Counted from the stretch's first letter, positions 37,201-49,922 are shown. The stretch is 64,000 nucleotides of DNA from Amoeboaphelidium protococcarum (GCA_023515745.1 JALECJ010000257.1:1118687-1182686); one strand, 5' to 3'. Made by a program: numbers and translations. The notes: a model not told the origin generated them from the sequence alone.

Positions 37201-38457
37201 TCTCAGAATCAAAGCTCTGGTTAGTCCTCTGCATAGTCTTCAACTAATAGGGGAGGTGCTCAATAGCCTCCGTCTACGTAAAGTGGTCGTTCTTAATATT
37301 CTAACACTTTACAGCCTAAGGTTAGTCAGAGTCGTTAGTAGTCGTCCAAGTAGTAAAGTTCTACCAACGCAGCGTCATCTCGTCCATCCACCAGCAGTAG
37401 TTAAACTCCTCCGATTGATAAGAGGATTGAAGAGGAGATGTTTAGGCGCTCATTTATGGATATTCCATGGAACAAGGAGATATTTGACTATGTGGAAGCT
37501 CACGGTTCTTAGAATGTGTTCGCTCGTTGTATGTAAAATGCCGAATTAATGCAGCGTATGATGTAAACTTAATAGTATAAAGAGCGATATGGAGCTGAAT
37601 TTTCCATGTCTAGTGGTACGACATAGTCTGCAGCTGGATTCAGCAACGTGAACGAAAGTTCATCTCGGCCTCCTTAGAGCTCCGCAGCTGCTCCATCGTC
37701 TACTAAAGCTTCATCTTCTAATGCTAATTAGTAGTAGAAAAGCCAATCACATGTCAGTAGTAGCCGTCAAGAAACTGCTTCTACTAGTAGTCAACCAGCC
37801 GCTCGCCCTGCTTAGCCTTAAGCTAGTAGATTAGCATCAACTGATGCCTCGAATCTTCAATCCAATCCATATGCTGATCCTGCTGAAGAAGAGCGCATAA
37901 TGTTTGAAGCTCTGACCAAGAAATATACCTCTGAGTAAGAAGCAGAAGAAGATTCGGAGAAGAATCTGATGATCTTGGAGTATGGTATGAGAAATGAAAA
38001 GTTGATGGACAAGATGCTTGAGAATCCAGAAGTTCGTGCCGCGCTAGGAGGTCTTGATAATTATTGCCCTCACCCGGCGTTATTCCACACTGAACATGAT
38101 CGTAAGTATGGCAGAAATTACAAGGAGTACAGAGAGTAGTAAGCATCAGCAGCTGCTAAGAAGAAGAAGTAATCATTGTAGAGTTAGTCATCGTCATCAT
38201 CAACATCCTTAAATGCTGGAGAGAAGAAGAAGAAGCCTGTGGCCAAGCCATAAACTTAGCAGTAAAAGTCTAGTTCTTCTAACAGTCAAAGTTAATAGAG
38301 CGCTGCATCAACTGATAAGAAATAGTAGTCTAATTAGAATCAAAGCTCAACCTCTAATCAGCAGTCGTCAAGTTCATAGCAGAAGAAGCCAAATTAAAAG
38401 TCAACGGGGGAAAGAAAAAATTCATTTGAGAACAACTTGCGTAATATGTTCAAGTGA
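34300..38457 (+). CDS. Giant WD40 protein, DCAF-like, with Gln/Ser-rich tail of degenerate repeats
   Basis: 1386 codons without an intron. Residues 15-620 hold WD40 blades: 'LQGHSGCVNSIAWDDSGRYL', 'TGHQRNIFCVKFMDGQNAV' and 'CHARFVNDVIVDPLNPATQF', then two late blades at 'MICSGSDDGFIYGW' and 'MMASCGIDSSIKVFEP'. The first blades with 'SGSDDKHVNIYDM' and 'SCSGDGTVNLYDLR' resemble DCAF6/DCAF8, CRL4 substrate receptors. An acidic run (EEEYYDETEEDEEEDDEED) sits at about 700-720. From about 720 on, four 55-65-residue degenerate modules, of the form 'EEEIFKRS...IP...YVALHGQDN', alternate with Q/S linkers. The tail is rich in Gln encoded by CAA, CAG, TAA and TAG. A CUL4 role is inference. Confidence 0.75.
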
Positions 38458-38748
38458 CACCGCAATGAGAGATTTTTACGATAATAATCAAATACATAAT
38501 ATTATAGCCTATTATGGTTTTCGGTCTATCTGACGTCTAATCGTTCAGCACTTTATATTGCTTTATTGAATTGACGCGTTGATTTTGATTGATGACTCAA
38601 CTTGTTGTCTGTCCCTTATTTACGTGAATCGCGTTCTTTGTGTGTAGGGGATCCTCTGTTCATACAATCAACTCATCACCAAACATTCAGTATATAATAT
38701 CCATTTGAATAGAGCGCAAGTATAATAATATTATCCATTAGAATAAAA

Positions 38749-40632
38749 ATGTCAATCTGGAATTCCATTACTTCTCCGATTTCAAGCGTTGGAAGTTACT
38801 TCTCACAGTCATCATCTGAAGAGTAGTAGTTGTAGTAATAGTAGTAGAGCTTATCACAATCATCTAGGAGTAATGATGGTAATTAACAGTCTGGATCATT
38901 GAAAAAGTAATAATAACAACAATATTATGCTGACAATATCTCTCATCTATTGTAACAGCCAAGTCCATGCTGGGTATTGCTGAGTGATCAAACGCTGGAT
39001 CCAGATGATGTACCTGAATGGCAGACTCATGATTTTAAAAAGTCCACAGCCACTCAAGTACAATAGGCATAATATTACTTTCTTATGCTACATCATATCA
39101 ATAGTAATACTAGTAATAATAAATAAGGTGATAGTAGTAAGGATCAAGAATTACATTTGTATGATGCTATTCCATCGATTAGTAGTAAGAGTCAACAACC
39201 AGTGATGCGCATTAACCTCTCTTAGTACAAGTGTCTCCTATTCCCTCACAATCTGCATGTCTCCATGATGTATGATAGGAAATTGCCTATTCTATTACAA
39301 TCTACTGCCCCTGATAATAGACAATCGAGTGATAGATATGCTCTCAGAAGTGAGCATTACATCTGGTTTCCCACTGCCATGTTCAAAGAGGATTGGTATC
39401 TATCATTGAGGATGAGGATGTCTTCATATAAACACCCGTAATAGTAGCAATTAAAATTAAGTCATCGCTCGTAGGAAATTGAATATTCGCGTATACTAGC
39501 TAATGATTACTCTTAATCTGCTCAGATGAATGTGTCGTACAATCATGAAGATCTCACGACAGCTTGGTTTAATGCCCTTCTGGTGCGTGTATTCCCATCC
39601 ATTGTGAGATTTGAAGAGTTCAATATGTATATTGAAGAACTGCTGACTAGAAAGTTTTAGCTGATGAGAACACCCGACTTTATGGATGATTTGTCACTGA
39701 AGAACTTCTCCATCGACAGTCAACCTCCAGTGCTTAGTAATGCCGAATTGGTTCAGGCCTCTGCTGATGGTCACACCGAGATCAAGTTTAATGCGAAATA
39801 CGATGGTAGATTTGAGGTTGAGGCCGAGATGAACTTGAATCTGAATAGGATGAATAATAATATCTCGCTGCTCTTACCCAAAATGTCCATACCGGCGCGT
39901 GTGAAGATATCATTGACTCGGTTGGAGGGCCGGATGTTGGTGCTGATCAAGAAGAATCCCTCAAATAGATTATGGTTTGGCTTTACAGAGATGCCGCGAG
40001 TGTATGTGGACATTTCGCCCATGATCAACCTGTCCAAGAATAATGAACTCTCCCTCGACTATGCGATAATTGTGCAGTTCTTGCAGGATAAGTTCATGAC
40101 TGTTATCAGGGAGGAGTTGGTGTATCCTCACATGGGCGATGTTGATATTCCTGGTAATAGTGAGTCGTTTGATTATCTGTTTACGCCTGGTAATCAAGGA
40201 TTCACGTCCCTCATCAATGATATGAAGCTAAATAAGTAGATTAAGAAGAAGGTGGCGGCGACTAAGGGTGGTAATGGATAATCCTCTTCATAATAAGAGG
40301 AATAAAATCCATTGTAATCAGTGAAGCACAAGAGAGTTACTTCAGCTCCTATGCCTAATTCTGGTCGGTATAAGAAGTTGTCTGATTAAATATCACACAA
40401 GAAACATCTCAAGTAATAGTCTATGCAATAGTCAGAGAATAATAAGCAGTATAAAAGTTCTCATTAATAGTAAGATAATGGCGGCTATCCACATGTAGAT
40501 CTCCGTCATGATTAGGTATCCAGTATGGGATCATCTGCTCATAGAAGAAGTCGTTCGTTTGAAGGAAATGGTGCAGATTTTGTAGATGAAGACTCTTTGA
40601 GTTATACATTGAGTGACAATTTGCACATTTGA
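38749..40632 (+). CDS. SMP-domain lipid transfer protein, TEX2/Nvj2-like
   Basis: 628 codons. The N-terminal 70 residues carry poly-Gln tracts made mostly of TAG and TAA. A PH-like part lies at about 75-240. The SMP domain runs about 260-480: 'TAWFNALLVRVFPSIVRFEE', 'LKNFSIDSQPPVLSNAELVQ', 'FNAKYDGRFEVEAEMNLN', 'IPARVKISLTRLEGRMLVLI'. This order and wording fit TEX2 (animals) and Nvj2 (yeast), which move lipids at ER contact sites. Those have an N-terminal transmembrane helix, which I do not find here. The tail is basic and disordered. Localisation to a contact site is inferred from the family. Confidence 0.75.
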
Positions 40633-40709
40633 TCTGACACTATGAAAAATAGATTGAGAATACACATGGCAGTTTATATAAAATTTCTAGTATCTTTATA
40701 TAATCATCA

Positions 40710-43700
40710 TCATTGTCTTTTTGAACCACTTTTATAACCACCAATGCTAGCACTACTCTATGAGGACGATGATAAAGATGATCTTCTACTCTGTGAGGAT
40801 GACTATGAAGTGAAGGATTTCTTTCTGAAGAATCTCTGCAGAGGGGATGACATTCTCTAATTGCCGCCTTGTTCTTCTTATTACTATTATGACCATTCAG
40901 ATAATTGTTACTGATTATTGTTATTATAATCACCAGTCGGTACAGGAGTGTATGGACTAGAGGGAGTCAGCGGAGTATTTCGGAACATTTCCACGTAATT
41001 AGCCATTCCCAAGTCTGTAGAATATTGCCGATTTCTATTGTGGAGAGAGTCAAAGTGCTTCTACGAAATACTGGCAGACATAAGTGGAGTAGCAGGTGAG
41101 GATGATTCTTCTATATCATCATCACCTTGTTATTGCTAATGCCATGAATGCTGCGATTGAGGCTACTAAGATGCAGCAGCCATAGGTAGCATGTCCATCG
41201 GAATATTAGAATTACGTAATTCTTATGCATGCAGCTACGACTATTAAGCATCTCCAGACTAGAACATTTAATTCGTACCATTCTATGACATTGGCGCAAT
41301 ATCCTCAGGCATCATCGTCTGAGTCCTTGTGAAGTTGCGCAAAGTCTTCATAAATTTTATTGGAGCAAGTAGTGACGACTATTGAGCAATTTCCTTTGCA
41401 TAAGATTACTGTTAGGCTTATACTTACGCGTCATTATCATCATCCTCAGGCTTACGCGCAATTTTCTGCACCAACTTGACAGGATAAAATTCCATAGTCT
41501 TCTTTCTCCATATAGCTCTAGCTATAGGATCTTTGTTGTAGTAGATGAGAGCAAGAGTCAATACCACCACTCCGACTACACCTATAATTGCACCAACTGA
41601 TCCTTCTATCGCAGCCTTCTTCTTGATATCATCAACACTCAATTATTATGCGTAAATCTCTTCAGCGTCAGGACTCAATTCAATGTTATCGTATGCCGTA
41701 TCAGATGGGAGGAGATCTGATGAGAAGGCTTTGGCAGATATTTGCACATTGTACAGCTTGGAGTATGAATCTAGAGCGTATGGATTAGGAGGAATCAGCG
41801 CGGACGTATTACCTCGATAATGTGCAACTTCAGCGTCGTATCGCCGATTCTGCTCCTGTACCTGCTGCAGCGTCACGGTAAACTTGCCGTCATATTTCAT
41901 GGAGCGGGACGTATCATTCACGGGAGTTGAGCTATTTAGAGTATAGAAAACGGTGACATTAGGTTGGGATGCATTAGTCTTAATCTCCACAGTGTAACTT
42001 TCAAAGTACTTATTCTACGTGACTATAATTTTGGGTTTAGCAGCTAGTATCCTATCCCTCTCTGCGCACTTACCTACACCGTCACATTTACCAGTTAGAC
42101 ACGTCTGGCCTCTGTTTATAAACTTGCACGTATTCTTATTACAACACTCTGCATTAGCACCACCATCCGCAGTAGGATCACAGTCCTCTCCAGGATCAAC
42201 TTTACCGTTACCACAAGAGCTGATACATTTGCCTTTATTACAAGTGCCAGCCATGGAAAGGGGATTAGTGGTGGAATTGCTATTCGCCGCCGAAGTTGTT
42301 GAATTCCCAGTCATACACTAGTTACCATCAGTCTTGAATTGACATGTTCTCATATCACAGCACCCAGAGGTGGAATTACGACCATCATCACACTACTCAC
42401 CTTGAGATGTATCGATAATACCATTGCCACACAGAAGAGATGTCTGCGGACTAACATCAAGACACTGACCGCTGCTTTCCAGAAATGATTTACCTGCTTC
42501 GTAACTGCACTCAGAGAAGAGGATTTCTTTGGCTTTCCTTTCACCACAATCTCCACAACTAACGGCAGCCATTATAAACTTATCAGGATCACACTTCTCA
42601 GCAGGGCCTTGTCCGTCGTGTACCAATCTCAGGGAGTGACCGAGCTCATGAAGATCAAGATTGATTTAAGCATCAACGTTATTACCACGAGGAGCTTCAA
42701 CCACGCTGGCACCGAAACGATTTGAACAAACACCAGCCATATTACTTAGACCATTTACTCGAAAATTGTCTTTAGTTCCAATATCACGATCAGTCAATAG
42801 CTAAGCGACATCATTATTACCCAAAGCACCTTCGGCGCCGGCATTGATCTTCTGCTCCCTCCACTGGGCGAAATTGTCCAGCAGATCACCAGCTTCAACC
42901 TGAGTCTTAAATTCAGGAAGCCAGGAGGATTCATTTTTTGGATTATTGTCATTGTAAATGCCCGCCAGAATAATCTTTATGGGCATACCAAACTTGTCAC
43001 CAATTTGATCCGACATTTTCTTGGCCATCAGAGAGACGTGATTGATAGTTGCCTCCGTGATGTTCTCCTTTTGATCTTCAAACTGCTTGACGCGTCCATA
43101 ATCATTGACAAAGAGCATTTTGATATATTTAGTCTTCTTACCATCCTTATTATCTTACCGCTTGAACAGTCTAGTTAGCTATTGCTTCACTGTGAACTCC
43201 TTCTTTATAGCGAAATGTAGACGGTCATATTCAGCGCTGTCATCAGCACCACAATTCACCGGTGCACCATTTTCGACAACTTGCATGACATGTCCAAGGT
43301 CTGAGTGCGGTTGGACTCTATGCTCTACTCCATCGACCAGTATCTTACCATTCATAACACCGTTACATGTGGACAGCGACACAGCAGAATCCTTCACATT
43401 CAACACTCTACCGGTATAGAAGCACATCTAATTCATCTTCTGACTTCCGCTTGAGTCGTGCACTGCAAAATCTGGATGAAACAATTCCTCGTTCAGCTCA
43501 ACGTCCACATGCCAAAAATCATCTTGGTCATGTTCATCATGCTAGATCAGAAATTGGACTCTATCTTTGTGTTTCTTCTATTGTGCATTGCCTTCTCTCT
43601 ATTCTAAAGTATTTATTTCATTGTTCATAAGCAGCTACTATGATATCTAACTCTATAACTCGCGCTTATACAGACGCGACTGATGCGATGAGCTTAGCTG

Positions 43701-43751
43701 ATGAATTCTCACTGGCATTTAGCGTGCCACTACCAAGAATGATAATATCAT
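40710..43751 (-). CDS. ADAM-like membrane metalloprotease (M12B)
   Basis: 1014 codons. A short hydrophobic start is followed by a prodomain ('CFYTGRVLNVKDSAVSLSTC' style). The catalytic domain has the zinc helix H368-ELGH-SLRLV-H378-D, the M12B HExxHxxxxxHD pattern. The glycine that normally precedes the third ligand by three residues is R375. Cys-rich disintegrin-like modules follow at about 415-580 ('LLCGNGIIDTSQGEQCDDG'), then a beta-rich part. A transmembrane helix lies near 715-735. The cytoplasmic tail of about 270 residues is Gln/Ser-rich. This is the ADAM layout (shedding of surface proteins), known outside animals in some fungi. Three antisense open frames overlap it and are shadows. 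It converges on the SMP gene with 77 bp between stops. Confidence 0.8.
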
Positions 43752-44038
43752 GCACTAAAGAACATACGTCCAGAATATCTATTTCATTACTCGTCTATTT
43801 TTCTACTAACTGACAGATATTGTGACTGTAATTTTGAAGTGTTAATGCAATGTTAAGAAGGCGTGCATCCTATATTGTGTGACACAATTCAACGATCGAA
43901 TGGCTGTTACATCAAAACGTGAACTGTGACGTTGCAGAAGTAAAACGTGAACATCATGCAATTAAAGAGTCAGAAACGATAAAGATTGGAAAGTATAAAA
44001 TCTGTAGTATACAATATAAAATAACCATTATTATTTAT
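43752..44038. other. Intergenic region, AT-rich
   Basis: About 290 bp between two minus-strand genes, holding the ADAM promoter and the dynamin 3' end. No gene or repeat is seen. Confidence 0.5.
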
Positions 44039-46786
44039 TCACTACGTATTAATCAAACTTGCCTGCACCTCTGTGTTTATAATCTTCACAGCGTCTTTCA
44101 ACATCTTCAAAGTCTTCGCCTTTTGAACGCGCTCGGATTTCACGTCGGAGCTCTCAGCCAAAAGTTTATCGGCTGTGACTTGAACGCCATTTCCGTCTTT
44201 ACCAACCAGCACTCTGTTCATCAGTATGGTCGGGAGATCGCGCTTAACCTTGTTTACCATCAAGTACATAATCGCCTTGGGTACTAAATCTTGTAAATGC
44301 TTTCTCACGATCCTTATGTAAGAATGCACAAGTATACGAACCAGAGCTATGGTGTTCTCATCACTACTCGACATTGATGAATCGGCGTCATTATCCATGA
44401 GTTCGACTTCTGGCGCATAAGCAGATGTGTTGAGACGAACTTTAGTCTTGGCCAGGTCTGACGCGAATATTTTATCAGGCAGCTCAGATATTACACCAGG
44501 CTGAGGCTTGCTTGAGGGTGTGGGTGGTCTCAAATTCTTTGACTTTAGTGGAGGTGGCACAGGAGGAGCCTTCTTCTTCTTCTGCGATTATTAAGCGCCA
44601 TTAGATCCGCCTTTTCCAGAGTCAACAGGAGAAGATGGTTCGCTTTATGCAGCTTTGGCGTCTTCCTGTTACTTCAAGTAGAGGATGCTGTTGCTCAAAG
44701 CTTCAATCCATTCCTTCTTCTCATCAGAAGATGCCGCATTCAATAGAAGACTCTTGTGATTTCTAAACAGCGTCTCCTCTCCATTATGGAATATCTCAAA
44801 CAAGTGCTACTTATCTTTAGAAATTTCATCCATACTCATACTTCTGAGAGAGGTGATACCTTCAGCTTCGCTAGCTGGTAACAGTTCATCAGTCTCGTAG
44901 TCCTTTATCAGGCAATTTGCCAGCGAGAATTCGCCTTTTGCCACCTTGTCAGATTAGCTCTCAAAGAATCTCAAACTTCCATCTTTAATAGCAAAATAAC
45001 GCTTCTTCCAAGTCTTTCTAGTACCACCGAGCTTCTCCAATTGGCCTTCCAGATGTGCAGATTGAAATACAGAACCATTACTTGTGGTCAATACACCAGC
45101 CTTCTTCATTTATGCGCGCTTCTTCTTCTCATCTGCGATCCAAGTACCAAGTCCTTATTGACCAATGAAATCAGGATGTGAAGTGTTCAGATAACCAATT
45201 TCCATTGCCAGCAAACGCTTCACTTCTTCCTGGGTTGGTCTCAGAGAGTCCTGCAATACTTGCTGAGTGGCGTCCAGCATCCAATTCAACAAAGCCGGAT
45301 ACATTCTGATGGGGCTGTGCTCACTTTATAACAAATTCTTTACCATTTTCAACAACTCGCCATAAACCATATCGACGCACGACATTGCTGGAGACTCAAA
45401 ATCTTTAATCAATTTCTTTATCAGAAGCTCAATTAAAGAATCTGGAATGAACAAACCTGCTCTAAGACCACGAACGTTATGCATTAACGTTTTGATTTCA
45501 TCATCATAATATGAACTCAGAATTCTATTCTCAAGACCAATCAACGCCAAAGGATAAGTCTCTTAGAATACATACTTTATACGGACGGATGCACTCAATT
45601 CAGCCACCTGAGGACCAGAAGACTTATCTTCGCCACTATTTGGGGCGACACTACCAGTAATATGACCTAAAGAGTTGAACACATCATTATTCAAATCACC
45701 ATCGTGTCCATCAATCATCATTTTAACAGACGACGCGAACAGACGTAAAATGTTGAGCAAAACGGACTGCTGATAAACCGGATCATCCATATCTGGCGTC
45801 TACTCAGGATGATCTGCAGCAAAGGCGGCATTCAAAGAAGTGAAGGGAGAATTGATAGAGTCCAGCTCTGATTCTAAAGAGAGCATTTTCTGTGTCAGCC
45901 TCTGCTTCAACTATGGAAGATGACGTTCAATATGAGACATCAGAGTGACTCTCAATTTCTCTTACAAGAACGTGGTGCCACACTTATCACCAAGAGATTC
46001 GTACTTGGGATGTGATGAGAACCACAACTTCTCCTTCTGTACAGCAGAGTGAACATCCTTGTTACTCTCAATGTCCTTCTAACTACGATTGACAACACCC
46101 ACAAATCCATGCTTGAGGGGATAAGTTTTATTCAATAGAATATCAAGCGCATCCGTCCCCTCATCCATCAGATCCAACTTGGTAAGAACACCGATAGTTC
46201 GATTGCCTTCAGGATCAACACGACGTGCCAGCTATAACGCGTCAGAATTTGCAATATCAGAGTTGGCGGGACTGACGGCCAGAATCAGACAAGACTCTCT
46301 CTCCACGAAACTTGTGACCATGTTTAGAATCTACACCTCAATATCCTCAGGCTGATCACCAACAGCAACCTTTGTCAGACCGGGCAAGTCCACAAGAGTC
46401 AACTCAATCACCCTGGCAGAGTGAATCTTCAGGTAAATGGGCACTGCACTAATATTCTTGTTCGTCCCAGTCAGACGATCAGTTTCGCGCGCAATCTCCT
46501 GACGAACATCAGCAAAATTGGTATACTGCTTCTTGGGCTCATGCAGGAATACTGCAAAGTCTTGCGAGCACTGCTTATCGCGTATCAGCTATAGCACTAG
46601 CGGTCTTCTGGTGACAATTCCAGTGCCACGAGGTAGAAAGTCTTTCCCAACAATATTCTCAAGCACTGAACTCTTACCGCTGGACTGTGATCCAACGACG
46701 GCAATTTGTGGCAGATCAAATCCAGACAATCCGACAGATGCAAATGTCTCTTGCAATTTATTTACCAAAGGTATAAGACTTTCCAT
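44039..46786 (-). CDS. Dynamin GTPase with PH domain, proline-rich segment and GED
   Basis: 916 codons. The N-terminus '[15 protein letters not shown]' is classical. G1 is 'GSQSSGKSS', G2 is in '[10 protein letters not shown]', G3 is 'DLPG' and G4 'TKLD'. The middle domain is followed at about 570-690 by a PH domain ('[20 protein letters not shown]'). A basic, proline-rich piece lies at about 740-765 ('[18 protein letters not shown]'). The GTPase effector domain follows at about 800-905 ('[20 protein letters not shown]'). It belongs to vesicle-scission dynamins and not to Dnm1/Vps1, which lack a PH domain. The proline-rich part precedes the GED, instead of following it. The true start is ATG at 46786. 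Confidence 0.9.
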
Positions 46787-46812
46787 AAATGACAAAACTA
46801 ATAGTAGTATAA

Positions 46813-46820
46813 TTTATATA
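46813..46820 (-). promoter_or_regulatory. TATA-like element of the dynamin gene
   Basis: On the minus strand, TATATAAA lies 27-34 bases before the ATG at 46786, the same spacing as at CDC45 and the WD40 gene. Confidence 0.45.
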
Positions 46821-46963
46821 AAAAAGATTGATTGAAGTGGATTTAGTCTGTGGTATCAAAGCACTCCTGAAAATGTGTGAGTGTTAAGACGGCGCGCGAT
46901 CAAGTGACGCCGTTAAATACTCATGCAAAATTGAAACGTTATCACTGTATTTATTAAGGAATA

Positions 46964-48634
46964 TCACTAATGAGGCTTAGAATTCTCGTCTTCTTCACTA
47001 GACTCTCGCTACTTCCATTTTTAAAGAGTTTTTACAAAGGATGGGCGTTTAAGTTTCAATTTCTTGAGCAGTGGCTCTTTGCCATCACTTTGAGAGGCGC
47101 TCGTTAAAGCTCTATCGCGGCCAGCTTGATCATCAATAACATCAACATTATCTTAGATATCTTAAAGATCACCCTCAGATGGAATGACTTTAGGCACTTC
47201 ATCAAACCTTACGTGATGATGCTTTGCGGTAGATTCATACCTGATAGGAGGAATTGGAGGTTGATAACCTGCACCACTTTGTCGTTACTTGTCAATTATA
47301 GTCTCAACAACCACAATGCTGTCGCTGGTAGAACTTCTCTAATCGAGCGATGCTGGCCGCGGTAATGGTAGACGAGGAGTATCGCCACTTGCTCCATTCC
47401 GCTGGTACAATGACGACAATCTGCTTTATTTCTTGCCATAAGATTCATAGAACGAGTCCACATAAGGAACAGGTACAAAAGCACCGGCCATGATGAGCAT
47501 ACTTTCGCGCCCTGATAGCTGAACTGGCTTCCGACCATTGATTTGAGCATCAGATGTAATCAAATACACCCCTATGAATGTAATAAGACACCCCAGGAAG
47601 AACATAGTAACTTGATCCACCGTGGCGCCTTCAAAGTCATTATAAAGCATTGATGATCCAAGAACCGCAGTGAAGGTGAACGCTGCAAATTCAGCTGGAA
47701 GTACAACCGTTGAATCAAAGGCAGAGAGTGCAGCGTTTGTGAAGTACAACGTCAGCAATGCAGTGACCAAGAGCACAAATACCAGCACATACGTGATCCA
47801 ATATGTAAAAACCAGATACAAAGACAGGCCTAACATGGAAGATAGGGATTTGGTGGCCAGCACTGTTATTCCACTAAACAGGGAGGTGAGCGATACCCTG
47901 ATCAATATGAACTTGTCACCAAGAGTCTTGTCTTCACCTTTCACTTTCCACCTATTTAATACCAATAGCACTAATATTACGAACACTGTAACTCCGCCAT
48001 AGATGATAAATTGAAGCTGGCATAGAGCTTATACAATACCCTCGGGAGTCAGTTGAGGTTCTTCTGATCTCGAAAACAACACGATCACTGTAGCTCCAAT
48101 ACAAGCTACAATCATCCCAATTAGATTTCTCAATGATATCTTCTCATGAAGGTACGCGTAACCAGATAGCGCTCCAGATATTATAGACATTGTGCCAAGC
48201 GGTGCAATTACAGATGTAGGGGCAAATCCATAAGCCATAAAATTCAAAATCTCTCCACAAACCAACAGAGCAATACCCACCCACCATACTGCGTATTTAG
48301 TAACATTGACCATTGAGAATTTTTACTGTTCATCTGCATCAATTATTTACTGATTAAGTAAAGGTGTATTGTCATCCACCTACTAGTACTACTACTACAG
48401 TCCATCAGCAACTACTTGTTCAATATCTCCATAGCCTGGCACACCGCGACCATCATTGTTGTTTAATATTGTTTCATCTGTCGTCGTCGCCGTCGTTGTA
48501 ATTTCTTCAATCGCCCTGTTGTGAGCGCTCTTGCTTGCCGTGTAAGATAGGCCGATCAATGAGCTGCCACAAACTGCAAGTATGACACCAATGAATGATG
48601 GATGCACATCTTCAATTTTACTATCGTCTGTCAT
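46964..48634 (-). CDS. NIPA-family magnesium transporter
   Basis: 557 codons. Nine or so hydrophobic helices are visible. The signature blocks are 'YAVWWVGIALLVCGEILNFM', 'APTSVIAPLGTMSIISGALS', 'EKISLRNLIGMIVACIGATV' and 'GDKFILIRVSLTSLFSGITV'. NIPA/SLC57 proteins carry Mg2+ and similar ions at the plasma membrane and endosomes. A first helix (about 13-33) is separated from the second by a 70-residue polar, Thr/Gln-rich loop, longer than in animal NIPA2. The C-terminal tail of about 160 residues is cytosolic and basic. The initiator is the first ATG, since the frame upstream of it has only near-cognate codons. Confidence 0.85.
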
Positions 48635-48845
48635 TTTATGAGCAGATTCTGTTTCATAAACGTGAAAGTAATAATAAACAAGCAAGTGATAAGAGTTAAT
48701 TCATTCACTCACGAGTCGCCCATTGACCAATCCATCTAGTTTATCTTAACGCGTGATTGGACAATCCGCTCAGAATTTAATCTACTTTTTACAGATTCGA
48801 TTGAGACGATTCGATTTACAGTTAAGCTTGGTACTGTACAAGGCG

Positions 48846-49922
48846 ATGATTCCGATAACTATATTTACTGGATTTGTTGGCTCAGGAAAGACGACAGTCA
48901 TTATAAATGCTTTGCAGCGATTACCAAAGGATATTAAAGTTGTAGTCTTGAAGAATGAGTTTGGAGATGACGCGGTCGATTCAAAGCTGGTGGATATCTT
49001 GACGCAAAGATCTGCCGACTCTGATCAATCCGCACAGACTGTTAGTAGAAACATATCATCGGTTAAAGAAATAGTGAACGGATGTCTCTGTTGTGTACTG
49101 GTTGGTCAGTTGTAGAATGCGATTGAAGATATTGTAATCAATTATCAGCCAGATCGTATCATTATTGAGAGTAGTGGGAGTGCGCAACCAGCTCCATTGG
49201 TGTGGTAGATAAAGTAAATGAGTCTGGGTGTCCAAGTTGATGCTGTGATCAATGTGGTGGACGCGCTAAACTTTACCGGTTATGAAGATACATCTTATAC
49301 CGCTAAACTGCAGGCCAAATACACTGATCTGATAATGTTGAACAAGATTGAGCTCTGTGATGAAAGGTAGGTGGATCTTACATTGGATCGCATCTATGAA
49401 CTTAATCCAGATGCCAGCATCCACAGATACATGCATTCGGATGGTGTAGATGTTGATTTGTTGTTTGGTACTTAATCAAAACTTGAATTGACTGATGATG
49501 TTGGTAAAGCTAACGCGCATGACCACAATACTGAAATCACAACTTTGAAGATATTGCGGAATAAAGTTGCGGATTCCCAGTCTAGTCTTATCAAGAAGTT
49601 GTAGCTGGAATCACTGTTGTCGGGTAACTCCATGTCTAAAGATAAATACTATCGCATCAAAGGTTACATTTGGCTCGCTGATGAAGGCGGTCATATGAGT
49701 TTGTATATACTTAATTGGGCTTTTGGGAGGTATCAGCTGCACAATATTTAAGACTTAGATTTGATTTAGTAAATGGCTGGATCTGCACTTAGTCTGACCG
49801 TAATGGGGCGCGATTTAACCTCAGAGATTGATGGTGGCGTCTTGAAGGCGGTTGTTGAAACTCTCTCGCAGACATTTCAATGCTATGCTTCAGACATTCA
49901 AGTTGTTAATTTGAGTCATTGA
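48846..49922 (+). CDS. CobW/COG0523 GTPase, zinc-chaperone (ZNG1)-like
   Basis: 359 codons. It begins 'MIPITIFTGFVGSGKTTVII', a P-loop at residues 9-17. Then comes the metal-binding GCLCC (79-83), the CxCC signature of the family. 'IIIESSGSAQPAPL' is the G3-like region and 'MLNKIEL' the NKxD-like motif, with a final Glu. The C-terminal CobW_C part ends with 'AFGRYQLHN'. Eukaryotic members (human ZNG1/CBWD) deliver zinc to methionine aminopeptidase. The sequence has a His-poor linker, so zinc storage is less likely than transfer. The ATG at 48846 is the first in frame. Confidence 0.85.

Noticed and set aside
38213-38533. Plus-strand frame of about 106 residues at the end of the WD40 gene
   Set aside because: It is a shadow of the Q/S/K-rich tail in another frame and has no separate start signal.
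40744-41320. Plus-strand frames (MLALLYEDDD and others) opposite the ADAM tail
   Set aside because: The minus strand gives one continuous Q/S-rich tail in the frame of the ADAM protein, and the plus frame stops after 56 codons.
43919-44287. Plus-strand frame of 122 residues across the dynamin 3' end
   Set aside because: It lies opposite the GED of the dynamin gene and has no motif.
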